Assembly: GCA_016840695.1 (NCBI GenBank)
Contig: JAEORV010000146.1
Coordinates: forward strand, 1 to 5,430
Source of the DNA: Promethearchaeota archaeon
GTDB taxonomy: Archaea; Asgardarchaeota; Lokiarchaeia; Sigyniarchaeales; SOKP01
Direction of reading: 5' to 3'
DNA: 5,430 nt
The notes below the pieces were generated by a model that worked only from the letters and a program-made list of their open reading frames with translations, had not been told where the DNA came from and did no database searches. Below are positions 1 to 5,430 of the stretch, one piece after another. The position numbers were made by a program, and so were the translations under genes. Position 1 is the first letter of the stretch, and each line of letters begins with the position of its first letter.

Positions 1-581
1 GATTTCTTCCTATCATGCTAAAACAAGCAGATGATGCTAAAGCAAAACCTATTGTTGATATAGTGAAGCAGCAATTCTATGACAGTGGCGTATCAGAGCC
101 AGATTTAAACCAATTGATAGAAATTTATAAAAATGGAATAGAAGATGAATATAAAAAAATACCATATAAGTACTTGGACACGCTCCTGACGGACATCATT
201 TTTAGAATACCAATTATCCGTAATTTAGAAGCGTATGTAAATCATCAGCCAAACTCATACATGTACATCTTTACCCACGGATCGCGAGAAAATAACATGG
301 CGCTTCACACGATTGAAATTCCGTTTGTTTTTGGAAACCTGGATACAAAGGATATAGCAGATGGAGGAATTGAGATTAACGAAGATTCGAAACAATTAGC
401 CAAAAACGTGATGGATGCCTGGGTGGCATTTGCCCGAACGGGAAATCCAAACCATGATGGTTTACCCCAATGGCCTCCGTACGATCTTGATGAACGGGCG
501 ACCATGATATTGGGAGTCGAATCTCGTGTTGAGCAAGATCCGATGAATGAGCTAAGATTACTCTGGGACGATCTTCTTTAA
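1..581 (+). CDS. Type-B carboxylesterase, C-terminal part (5' end outside window)
   Basis: This is the 3' end of a serine carboxylesterase of the alpha/beta-hydrolase fold (COesterase family), which hydrolyses carboxylic esters. The frame is open to the left edge (first full codon at 3), so the Met codon at 15 is internal and not the start; 192 residues are visible, where family members usually have about 490-550. Numbering from that Met, the catalytic-His block is residues 96-107 (ALHTIEIPFVFG, His98, codon 306-308), close to the His block I remember from Bacillus p-nitrobenzyl esterase. It is followed by the family's C-terminal pattern: AW-x-x-FA-x-TGNP near 135-145, WP near 153-154, and an EQDP segment near 172-175. 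The nucleophile Ser and the acidic residue must lie upstream of the window; the first visible residues correspond to the stretch just after the catalytic Glu. The gene converges on the transporter with an 18-bp gap. A link to the glycoside locus (for example deacylation of acylated sugars) is only possible; the opposite orientation argues for a separate unit. Confidence 0.93.
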   Translation, partial: FLPIMLKQADDAKAKPIVDIVKQQFYDSGVSEPDLNQLIEIYKNGIEDEYKKIPYKYLDTLLTDIIFRIPIIRNLEAYVNHQPNSYMYIFTHGSRENNMALHTIEIPFVFGNLDTKDIADGGIEINEDSKQLAKNVMDAWVAFARTGNPNHDGLPQWPPYDLDERATMILGVESRVEQDPMNELRLLWDDLL

Positions 582-599
582 CCTGGAGTAATAATATAA

Positions 600-2000
600 T
601 TAAATTCCCATTTCCTTCAGTTTAATAATATTCTCTTTAATTTCCGCCCGGGATAGGGAGTAAAGCTTCCAAAAAATTAACACCCCCGTGAGTATTATGA
701 TCATCGGAAAAATAGCAATTTGTATGCGTAATCCCAGGAGGGCAGTCGAATCTGTTGCACCTCTTTGATAACCAAATAATAACCAAATAAACCATGTTAG
801 AGTATATCTAGTCGCAGTGCTTATAGTGCCCAAAAAAATTCCAACGCTGCCATATAATCCTTCTTGACGTTTTCCCGATTTTATCGAGGCATCATCAATC
901 ATAGCTGAACTAAGTGGTCCCATCATGCTGATTATAGCTCCGTCTACAGCACCAGCCAGAGAGAGAACAATGATAGCTGTTAATAAACCTATATTGCCTG
1001 TTGGAATAAAAAGTATAGGTAAACCCATAAAACCAAGAAATAATCCCCCAATTAATCCCACTCTCTTAATTCCTATTTTAAAAGAAAGCTTGTACCAAAT
1101 AGGAGCCATCAAAATCACACCAATGACATAGAAAATCACAATAAGTTGACCTTCTGTTCCCATGTGAAGGACATCTTCTACGAAGTAAGGAATGGATGTC
1201 ATTATGATTCCCATTGCAGTTCCATAGGCGATACTAAAGAACTGGAATCCTATAAAGATTTTATTTTTTAAAATTTCTTTCATTCCTGAAAAAAAAGAAA
1301 TTATTTCCTTTTCGTCAAGCGCACTTCTTCGTGCTCTTATGTCTGGTCCTTCTCTGACACCCGGTATCATTAAAATAAAGAGAATAATGCTTGCTATAGA
1401 TACAATAATACCAGTTGCGACAAATCCATTAGTTTCTCCCAATTCCATTATTGCCAATATGGGAATTATAAATCCTAATATCACGCCAAAAGTTTCAAGG
1501 ATTACTCCAATAAAACCTGCCCAGTTTCGGTCTTCTTGATGTCGAAATTTATCTGGAAAAAGACCCCCGCGGTTGATGTTATATAATGCAAACGCCGTGT
1601 CCATCAAGGCATGCATGATTAATACCCAGAAAAAAACACCCAATTGCCCGACTTGACTGACAGAAGGCGGGATAAAGATAAATAATATAGTAATTGCCCA
1701 GGGAAACGCACCCATTACTATAAATGGAAATCGCTTTCCCCATTTACTTGTTAATTTAGTAGATCTATCGCATAAATAACCAATAATCGGGTCGTTAAAC
1801 ATGTTAAAAACTGTAAAAATATTCATTGCAATCATGAATAAAGTTATTTCAAGACCTATGACCTCAACATAGAAAAATTGTAATTGTACGGTAAATAATT
1901 GACCTGTCATTAAAGAAATCAGACCTCCGAGTTGAAAGGAAGTTATAATTCTTTTTGGATATCGTTTAATCTCAGTATCATCTATTTTTTTTTCCAGCAT
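600..2000 (-). CDS. GPH-family (MelB-like) glycoside:cation symporter, MFS superfamily
   Basis: A 466-residue integral membrane protein, full length for the glycoside-pentoside-hexuronide:cation symporter family (MFS_2). It should import a glycoside or uronide with a cation. The family hallmark lies after helix II: NDPIIG at 69-74, then a basic loop with KWGKRFPFI at 86-94, matching the NDPIMG...SRWGKFKPWIL block of E. coli MelB as I remember it. Further family marks are LFPDKF (147-152), the charged central loop (about 213-245), KRQEGLYG (377-384) and ALLGLR (420-425) before the last helix. About 12 hydrophobic segments are visible. The start at 2000 gives a short cytoplasmic N-terminus before helix I, as usual; no good Shine-Dalgarno sequence precedes it. 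It lies downstream of, and co-directional with, two GH4 genes (178-bp gap), which supports glycoside transport. Aligned to MelB from memory, several sugar and cation residues are replaced (D19 to L30, D55 to N66, D124 to N141), while D59 is kept as D70, so the substrate and coupling ion cannot be copied from MelB. Confidence 0.9.
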   Translation of the reverse strand: MLEKKIDDTEIKRYPKRIITSFQLGGLISLMTGQLFTVQLQFFYVEVIGLEITLFMIAMNIFTVFNMFNDPIIGYLCDRSTKLTSKWGKRFPFIVMGAFPWAITILFIFIPPSVSQVGQLGVFFWVLIMHALMDTAFALYNINRGGLFPDKFRHQEDRNWAGFIGVILETFGVILGFIIPILAIMELGETNGFVATGIIVSIASIILFILMIPGVREGPDIRARRSALDEKEIISFFSGMKEILKNKIFIGFQFFSIAYGTAMGIIMTSIPYFVEDVLHMGTEGQLIVIFYVIGVILMAPIWYKLSFKIGIKRVGLIGGLFLGFMGLPILFIPTGNIGLLTAIIVLSLAGAVDGAIISMMGPLSSAMIDDASIKSGKRQEGLYGSVGIFLGTISTATRYTLTWFIWLLFGYQRGATDSTALLGLRIQIAIFPMIIILTGVLIFWKLYSLSRAEIKENIIKLKEMGI

Positions 2001-2020
2001 GAGTTATCAATAAATTTAAT

Positions 2021-2030
2021 TATAATATAT
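2021..2030 (-). promoter_or_regulatory. Candidate TATA box for the GPH transporter gene
   Basis: On the minus strand this reads ATATATTATA, centred about 25 nt upstream of the transporter ATG at 2000. That is the archaeal TATA-to-start distance expected for a leaderless or nearly leaderless transcript, and the absence of a convincing Shine-Dalgarno sequence before this ATG fits. The surrounding sequence is very AT-rich, so a TATA-like string by chance is likely, and the gene could also be read from the upstream GH4 promoter. Confidence 0.35.
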
Positions 2031-2142
2031 CTTGATCGAATCTAGTATATTAATATTTCTCATTGTCTATTAGAACGAATAAGATCAAGTTAGGGAATGT
2101 TTAAAAATACTATAGAGTAATTATATTAATTATAATAATTGG

Positions 2143-2170
2143 AAAGAAAAAATGGAAATCTATTTTTTCT
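2143..2170 (-). terminator. Candidate terminator after the tandem GH4 genes
   Basis: A perfect inverted repeat with 9-bp arms (AGAAAAAAT at 2145-2153, ATTTTTTCT at 2162-2170) and an 8-nt loop begins about 8 bp after the stop of the downstream GH4 gene. Read in the direction of transcription (minus strand) the second arm supplies a TTTTTTCTTT tract, the usual archaeal termination signal. The stem is nearly all A/U, so the T-tract is probably the active part. It would end or reduce transcription between the hydrolases and the transporter. Confidence 0.42.
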
Positions 2171-2178
2171 GTTTTTTT

Positions 2179-3501
2179 TTATTCTAACTCTATTTGAATG
2201 TATTTTTTTTGAAGTTTTAACATTGATTCCAAGATATTTTTGGCTTGCGATGTGCTGTTTATGACGGGATCGGCAAGAAACGCTTGAAGCGCAATTTTTT
2301 TTGATTTTTTAAGAATTGCCTCAACGACAAGATCTTGAACAGAAGCCTGAGTTCGGAGTAACGCAGCAAGCCCTTTTGGATAATCTCCGAGCGGTATTCC
2401 ATGAAGGCCATCTTTTTTGACAATCGCAGGGCATTCGACTACAAGGTCTGCTGGAAGATTCGTTATAATCCCATCGTTTGGAAGGTTGACTGATAATTCT
2501 TCGTGATTGCTATCCGTTAAAATGCCTTCGATAATAGGAACTGCTCTTTCACCATCGGATCTTACGAGTTTACCGCCTTTCCCTCTGTCTATGGTTCTTT
2601 TTGTTATTTTGAAGCTGCTAGCTAGGTATGATTCATAGGTTTCCCAAAATTCACGTCCATGAGGTAAATCGGCAACCTCCCATGCCCAAGACATGTATTC
2701 TCCGTAGTGGTTATCGGTCGTATATGGTAAATAGTCATATATTTCCAAGATATACTTGATAAGTGAGATATCACTACTTAGTGATAATCTTGGATCATTT
2801 CCAATTTTATCAAAAGCTGCTAGTCCTTTCTTGCGAATTTCTGGATATGCATCTTTTCCAGTATCGCGATAACTTGCCTCTAAAATAACCCCAAAATGAT
2901 TCAAACCTCCTGCTTTATACTTGATATTAGAAATATCTGTATCTAAAATAATTGGAAGATAAATATCAGCATGAGCGATTTCATGGCATAAACCTACAAA
3001 TTTTTGGTTAGGAAATTTTCGCTTAATAGCAAGACAAATTCGACTCATGGGATTGGAATAATTTATAAAAAAGGCTTTTGGACAAATCTTCTGAATATCC
3101 TCACAAATGTCTAAAATGGGAGGTATTACTCTCAATGAATGAAAAAAACCTCCTGGTCCACCATTCTCACCAGTTATCTGCGTGCTACCCCACATCATAG
3201 GAAATTCAAAATCCCATCTCAAGAGTTTAAATCTCGGAGGGATTTCTATTGCATTGATAATAAAAGTTGCGTTTCTTAAGGCCTCTTTTCTATCAACCGA
3301 TGATTCAATAGAAAAATCCAACTTCTTTTTCTCAACAGCAGACTGACATGCATGAGTAACTAAATTCAAATTTTTTTCGTTTATATCGTGAAGACATACG
3401 GTAGATCCTGTTAAAACTTCACTATTTATTACACTCCCGACTGAACCTAATCCAAATTGAAGGGATCCCGCTCCAATTATCACAATTTTTTCTTTACTCA
3501 T
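2179..3501 (-). CDS. Glycoside hydrolase family 4 enzyme, MelA-like subgroup (copy 2)
   Basis: A 440-residue cytoplasmic GH4 glycosidase, full length for the family. GH4 enzymes cleave glycosides by an oxidation-elimination mechanism needing NAD+ and a divalent metal. The N-terminal Rossmann fold is clear: IVIIGAGS at 6-13 and Asp39 after the second strand (CLHDIN). Then come GENGGPGG (111-118), the NYSNP block (147-151), the metal-site signature CHE (172-174) and the second metal ligand region LNHFG (200-204, His202). NHYGEY (264-269) has a Tyr that may be the catalytic base, and NDGIITNLP (342-350) with the following VVECPAIV and LLRTQASVQ blocks are typical of the MelA-type subgroup. The ATG at 3501 is preceded by AAGTGA with a 6-nt spacer. 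It lies 23 bp downstream of its paralogue and is about three-quarters identical to it by eye; the first 170 residues are about 85% identical. The substrate is unresolved: alpha-galactoside, alpha-glucoside and alpha-uronide activities all occur in related GH4 enzymes. Confidence 0.92.
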   Translation of the reverse strand: MSKEKIVIIGAGSLQFGLGSVGSVINSEVLTGSTVCLHDINEKNLNLVTHACQSAVEKKKLDFSIESSVDRKEALRNATFIINAIEIPPRFKLLRWDFEFPMMWGSTQITGENGGPGGFFHSLRVIPPILDICEDIQKICPKAFFINYSNPMSRICLAIKRKFPNQKFVGLCHEIAHADIYLPIILDTDISNIKYKAGGLNHFGVILEASYRDTGKDAYPEIRKKGLAAFDKIGNDPRLSLSSDISLIKYILEIYDYLPYTTDNHYGEYMSWAWEVADLPHGREFWETYESYLASSFKITKRTIDRGKGGKLVRSDGERAVPIIEGILTDSNHEELSVNLPNDGIITNLPADLVVECPAIVKKDGLHGIPLGDYPKGLAALLRTQASVQDLVVEAILKKSKKIALQAFLADPVINSTSQAKNILESMLKLQKKYIQIELE

Positions 3502-3507
3502 TTTTAT

Positions 3508-3513
3508 TCACTT
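3508..3513 (-). promoter_or_regulatory. GTGA-type ribosome-binding site of GH4 copy 2
   Basis: The minus strand reads AAGTGA, 6 nt before the ATG at 3501. GTGA can pair with the UCAC part of the archaeal 16S 3' end (AUCACCUCC), a variant Shine-Dalgarno site. The same hexamer at the same spacing precedes the paralogue at 4832, which supports both start calls. The 23-bp gap also contains TATAAAGATATAA, which could be chance or a weak internal promoter; co-transcription with the upstream copy is more likely. Confidence 0.5.
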
Positions 3514-3524
3514 ATATCTTTATA

Positions 3525-4832
3525 TTAAACTAGCTCGATTTGTATATATTTCTTTTCAAGTTTTAGCATGGATTCTAAAATCTTTTTGGCTTGCGAAGTG
3601 CTGTTTATTACAGGATCGGCAAGAAGGGCCTGTAATGCAACTTTTTTAGATCTTGTAAGAATTGCTTCAACCACGAGATCTTGAACAGAAGCTTGAGTTC
3701 GCAGTAACGCAGCAAGTCCTTTTGGATATTCTCCAAGCGGTACTCCCTTGAGTCCGTTTTTATTGACGATTGCTGGACATTCCACTACTAGGTCTTCCGG
3801 GAGATTCGTGATAATCCCCTCATTTGGAAGGTTTACAGAGGGTTCTTCGTGATTATCGTCAGTTATTATACCTTCAATGATCGGAACAGCTCTTTCACCG
3901 TCGTCCTTCACGAGCGTATCTCCTTTACCGCTTTCAATCTTCCTTTGAATTCTATTGTAAGCTTTATCAGACATAGTTTCGTATTGTTCCCAAAATTCAC
4001 GCCCATGAGGCAAGTCAGCAACATCCCATGCCCATGAAAGGTATTCTCCGTAATGGTTATCTGTTGTATAAGCATAATAATCGTAAGTTTCTAAAATAAA
4101 TTTAATGAGAGACAAATCTGTAGTCCCAGATAAATTCTCAAGAACCTTAGGACCTCTTTCTCGAATAACTGGATATGCATCTTTTCCCGTATCCCGATAT
4201 TTTGCCTCTAGCACGACTCCAAAATGATTCAGCCCTCCTGCTTTTACTTCAATATTTGAAATTGGTGTATCCAAGATTCTCTTGAGAACTAAATTTGTAA
4301 GATGGGGTAATTCGTGACATAATCCTACAAATTTTTGATTTGGAAATTTCCGTTTTATGGCAAGACAGATTCGACTCATCGGATTGGAATAGTTTATAAA
4401 AAGTGCGTTAGGAGAAATCTTTTGAACATCTTCGCATATATCTAAGATAGGAGGAATCACCCTTAATGAATGAAAAAGTCCTCCAGGTCCACCGTTCTCT
4501 CCCGTGATTTGCGTGCTTCCCCACATCATAGGAAACTCAAAATCCCATCTCAAAAGTTTGAATCGTGGAGTTACCTCTATTGCGGAAATAATGTATGTAG
4601 CATTCTTTAATGCTTCCTTTCGATCTAATGAGGACTCAATTGTAAAATCCAACTTTCTTTTCTCAACTGCGGATTCACATGATTGTTTTACTAAGTCTAA
4701 AGTTTTTTCGTTTATATCGTGAAGGCATATCGTTGAACCTTTTAAAACCTCACTATTTAAAATGCTACCTACAGAGCCAAGTCCAAACTGAAATGAACCC
4801 GCTCCAATAACAACAATTTTTTCTTTACTCAT
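3525..4832 (-). CDS. Glycoside hydrolase family 4 enzyme, MelA-like subgroup (copy 1, promoter-proximal)
   Basis: A 435-residue NAD- and metal-dependent GH4 glycosidase, predicted cytoplasmic, with no signal peptide. Visible marks in order: IVVIGAGS (6-13) for the dinucleotide-binding loop; Asp39 for the NAD ribose; GENGGPGG (111-118); NYSNP (147-151); CHE (172-174), whose Cys is the expected metal ligand; LNHFG (201-205) with His203 as the other ligand; NHYGEY (259-264); and NEGIITNLP (337-345). The C-terminal LLRTQASVQDLVVEAIL and DPVINSTSQA segments follow the MelA layout. It is first in the minus-strand series, next to the divergent regulator, and is followed 23 bp on by its paralogue. 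The two differ most just after the CHE motif (about 175-190), in a region with a length change (about 220-245) and at about 285-310; elsewhere they are nearly the same. This pattern suggests duplication followed by change around the active-site rim. A 6-phospho-glycosidase role is less likely, because those GH4 enzymes usually carry CN-x-P or CD-x-P at this site. Confidence 0.92.
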   Translation of the reverse strand: MSKEKIVVIGAGSFQFGLGSVGSILNSEVLKGSTICLHDINEKTLDLVKQSCESAVEKRKLDFTIESSLDRKEALKNATYIISAIEVTPRFKLLRWDFEFPMMWGSTQITGENGGPGGLFHSLRVIPPILDICEDVQKISPNALFINYSNPMSRICLAIKRKFPNQKFVGLCHELPHLTNLVLKRILDTPISNIEVKAGGLNHFGVVLEAKYRDTGKDAYPVIRERGPKVLENLSGTTDLSLIKFILETYDYYAYTTDNHYGEYLSWAWDVADLPHGREFWEQYETMSDKAYNRIQRKIESGKGDTLVKDDGERAVPIIEGIITDDNHEEPSVNLPNEGIITNLPEDLVVECPAIVNKNGLKGVPLGEYPKGLAALLRTQASVQDLVVEAILTRSKKVALQALLADPVINSTSQAKKILESMLKLEKKYIQIELV

Positions 4833-4838
4833 TATATA

Positions 4839-4844
4839 TCACTT
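4839..4844 (-). promoter_or_regulatory. GTGA-type ribosome-binding site of GH4 copy 1
   Basis: The minus strand reads AAGTGA followed by TATATA and the ATG at 4832, giving a 6-nt spacer. The following T extends the possible pairing with the 16S tail to GTGAT. The identical motif and spacing at the paralogue make this a functional leader element rather than chance, and it fixes the start at 4832. Confidence 0.5.
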
Positions 4845-4886
4845 GATAATTCTAAATAGGAAAATTTTTTTTTGATATTATTGATT

Positions 4887-4928
4887 AATGTTAACTTATA
4901 TTTAAATATTTAAAAGAATGTTAACATT
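4887..4928. repeat. Paired AATGTTAAC boxes, candidate operator
   Basis: AATGTTAAC occurs at 4887-4895 and 4917-4925, exactly 30 bp apart, about three helical turns, so both would sit on the same DNA face. The right copy extends into a perfect 12-bp palindrome, AATGTTAACATT (4917-4928); the left has only the GTTAAC core symmetric. Ribbon-helix-helix dimers commonly bind short palindromic or repeated half-sites, and the adjacent gene encodes such a protein. Autoregulation and control of the GH4 genes from these boxes is inference. Confidence 0.45.
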
Positions 4929-4982
4929 ACTAAATTATAGTAAAAAATGATACTTAGTATTTCTAAAAATTGATGAAATGAT

Positions 4983-5430
4983 ATGGAAAAAAAAGAAAAA
5001 GTTATCGGTACTCGAGTAAGCGATAAATTAATGAATGATATCCTTGAATATTCCAATGAGAAAAACATAAGAGTAAGTAAACTCATTCGAGAGGCGTTAA
5101 GTTATTACATGCTGTTTAAACTTGAACATGAAAAGCAAAATGTTCCAATCGTCATAATAAGTAAGGCAGAATATTCTACTATTCTCGGACTTTTAGACGA
5201 TGAAGGTTTGGAAAAGCTCGCTGATGTATGCGTTCAATTAGCCAAAAAAGGATTTTATTACTCTAGCAATAATATAAAATCATTTTTAAGAAGCCTTGAT
5301 ACCTATGTCTTTTCTGATAAGAATCAAAATTGGTTTAAGAGTTTCCAAACAAATTTTCAAGGGGATAGATTACTAGTTGCGGGAGTACACGATCTCAACG
5401 AGAACTTTTCACTCTTTATGAAATATTACA
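4983..5430 (+). CDS. Ribbon-helix-helix DNA-binding protein with unrecognised C-terminal domain (3' end outside window)
   Basis: The frame from ATG 4983 stays open to the right edge: 149 complete codons, no stop. Residues 6-46 fit a MetJ/Arc/CopG ribbon-helix-helix fold: a short strand KVIGTRVS (6-13), helix A about 14-27, a turn at NIRVS (28-32), and helix B with SKLIREALSYYM (32-43), matching the common S-x-LIREAL pattern of this fold. The dimer would place its paired strands in the DNA major groove. From about residue 53 there is a further segment of nearly 100 residues, with a strand-like PIVIIS (55-60), a helical acidic stretch, aromatic-rich FYYSSNN (91-97) and an end with ENFSLFMKYY (140-149). 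I do not recognise this part; it could be a ligand-sensing or oligomerisation domain. An out-of-frame ATG at 4978 soon hits a stop, and no strong Shine-Dalgarno sequence precedes 4983. Its divergent position next to the GH4 genes suggests it regulates them. Confidence 0.85.
   Translation, partial: MEKKEKVIGTRVSDKLMNDILEYSNEKNIRVSKLIREALSYYMLFKLEHEKQNVPIVIISKAEYSTILGLLDDEGLEKLADVCVQLAKKGFYYSSNNIKSFLRSLDTYVFSDKNQNWFKSFQTNFQGDRLLVAGVHDLNENFSLFMKYY

Larger units (their letters stand above)
2001..2178. other. Intergenic region between the second GH4 gene and the transporter
   Basis: 178 bp, strongly AT-rich, no credible small ORF. It holds the candidate terminator at 2143-2170, an imperfect AT-rich symmetric stretch near 2118-2140, a GAATGTTTAA string at 2095-2104 resembling the repeat in the divergent control region, and the TATA-like element at 2021-2030. 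It reads best as an end-and-restart junction between two co-directional transcription units that may still be partly co-transcribed. Confidence 0.5.
4833..4982. promoter_or_regulatory. Divergent promoter/operator region between GH4 operon and RHH gene
   Basis: 150 bp between two divergently read genes. At its centre is a perfect 12-bp palindrome, ATATTTAAATAT (4898-4909), which contains the archaeal TATA consensus TTTAAATA on both strands, so one site could serve both directions. Transcription starts would then fall near 4930 (plus) and 4877 (minus), leaving leaders of roughly 45-55 nt. Two copies of AATGTTAAC flank it, one on each side. Alternative TATA-like strings exist nearer the GH4 start (CTATTTAG on the minus strand at about 4852-4859), so the exact start sites are uncertain. 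Confidence 0.5.

Noticed and set aside
305..505. Short minus-strand ORF inside the esterase
   Set aside because: It lies antisense to a region of strong family similarity and its translation has no recognisable features.
15..581. A 188-residue esterase starting at the ATG at position 15
   Set aside because: The reading frame is open to the window edge and the protein aligns with the C-terminal third of type-B carboxylesterases, so this Met is internal and the gene is cut by the window rather than truncated.
925..1539. Two short plus-strand ORFs antisense to the transporter gene
   Set aside because: They are mirror frames of membrane-segment codons, with no ribosome-binding site or independent features.
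2031..2089. Inverted repeat CTTGATC (2031-2037) and GATCAAG (2083-2089) upstream of the transporter TATA
   Set aside because: Arms are only 7 bp with a 45-bp spacer; about one such pair is expected by chance in a region this size, and the motif does not recur at the divergent promoter.
3849..4722. Short plus-strand ORFs antisense to GH4 copy 1
   Set aside because: They overlap conserved GH4 blocks and are not preserved at the equivalent positions of the paralogue.
2179..4832. The two GH4 genes as an assembly duplication or as lactate/malate dehydrogenases
   Set aside because: The copies differ by many substitutions and a length change, so they are true paralogues. The shared Rossmann start resembles LDH/MDH, but the CHE, NHFG and NYSNP signatures are those of GH4.
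1..5430. CRISPR array, tRNA/rRNA genes, insertion sequence or defence system
   Set aside because: No regularly spaced repeats, RNA-gene-like GC-rich structures, transposase or nuclease motifs were seen on either strand.

Overview
The window is AT-rich with tight gene packing. It looks archaeal: the intergenic regions carry TTTAAATA-type TATA boxes, GTGA-type ribosome-binding sites and oligo-T ends. The ribbon-helix-helix regulator with a long C-terminal extension and the overall protein style remind me of Promethearchaeota (Asgard/Lokiarchaeia-like) genomes. That lineage guess is an impression from composition and protein style, not a proven assignment.

Layout, left to right. (1) Positions 1-581, plus strand: the C-terminal part of a type-B carboxylesterase whose 5' part lies outside the window. 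(2) Positions 600-2000, minus strand: a complete sugar/cation symporter of the GPH (MelB-like) family, convergent with the esterase and separated from it by only 18 bp. (3) Positions 2001-2178: a gap with a likely terminator hairpin for the upstream genes and a TATA-like element for the transporter. (4) Positions 2179-3501 and 3525-4832, minus strand: two tandem, clearly duplicated family-4 glycoside hydrolases (GH4, NAD- and metal-dependent, MelA-like subgroup), 23 bp apart. (5) Positions 4833-4982: a 150-bp divergent control region with a symmetric TATA palindrome flanked by two copies of AATGTTAAC exactly 30 bp apart. (6) Positions 4983-5430, plus strand: a ribbon-helix-helix DNA-binding protein with an unrecognised C-terminal domain, running off the right edge.

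Taken together, regions 2-6 form a glycoside uptake and hydrolysis locus. The transporter would bring in a small glycoside, the two cytoplasmic GH4 enzymes would split it, and the divergent ribbon-helix-helix protein is the obvious candidate regulator. This is the same logic as the bacterial melR-melA-melB locus (regulator, GH4, GPH symporter), but with a duplicated hydrolase and a different regulator class. The substrate is not readable from the sequence: the metal-site signature is CHE rather than the CHS of E. coli MelA, and several MelB sugar/cation residues are replaced in the transporter. No RNA genes, CRISPR arrays, insertion sequences or attachment sites were seen.
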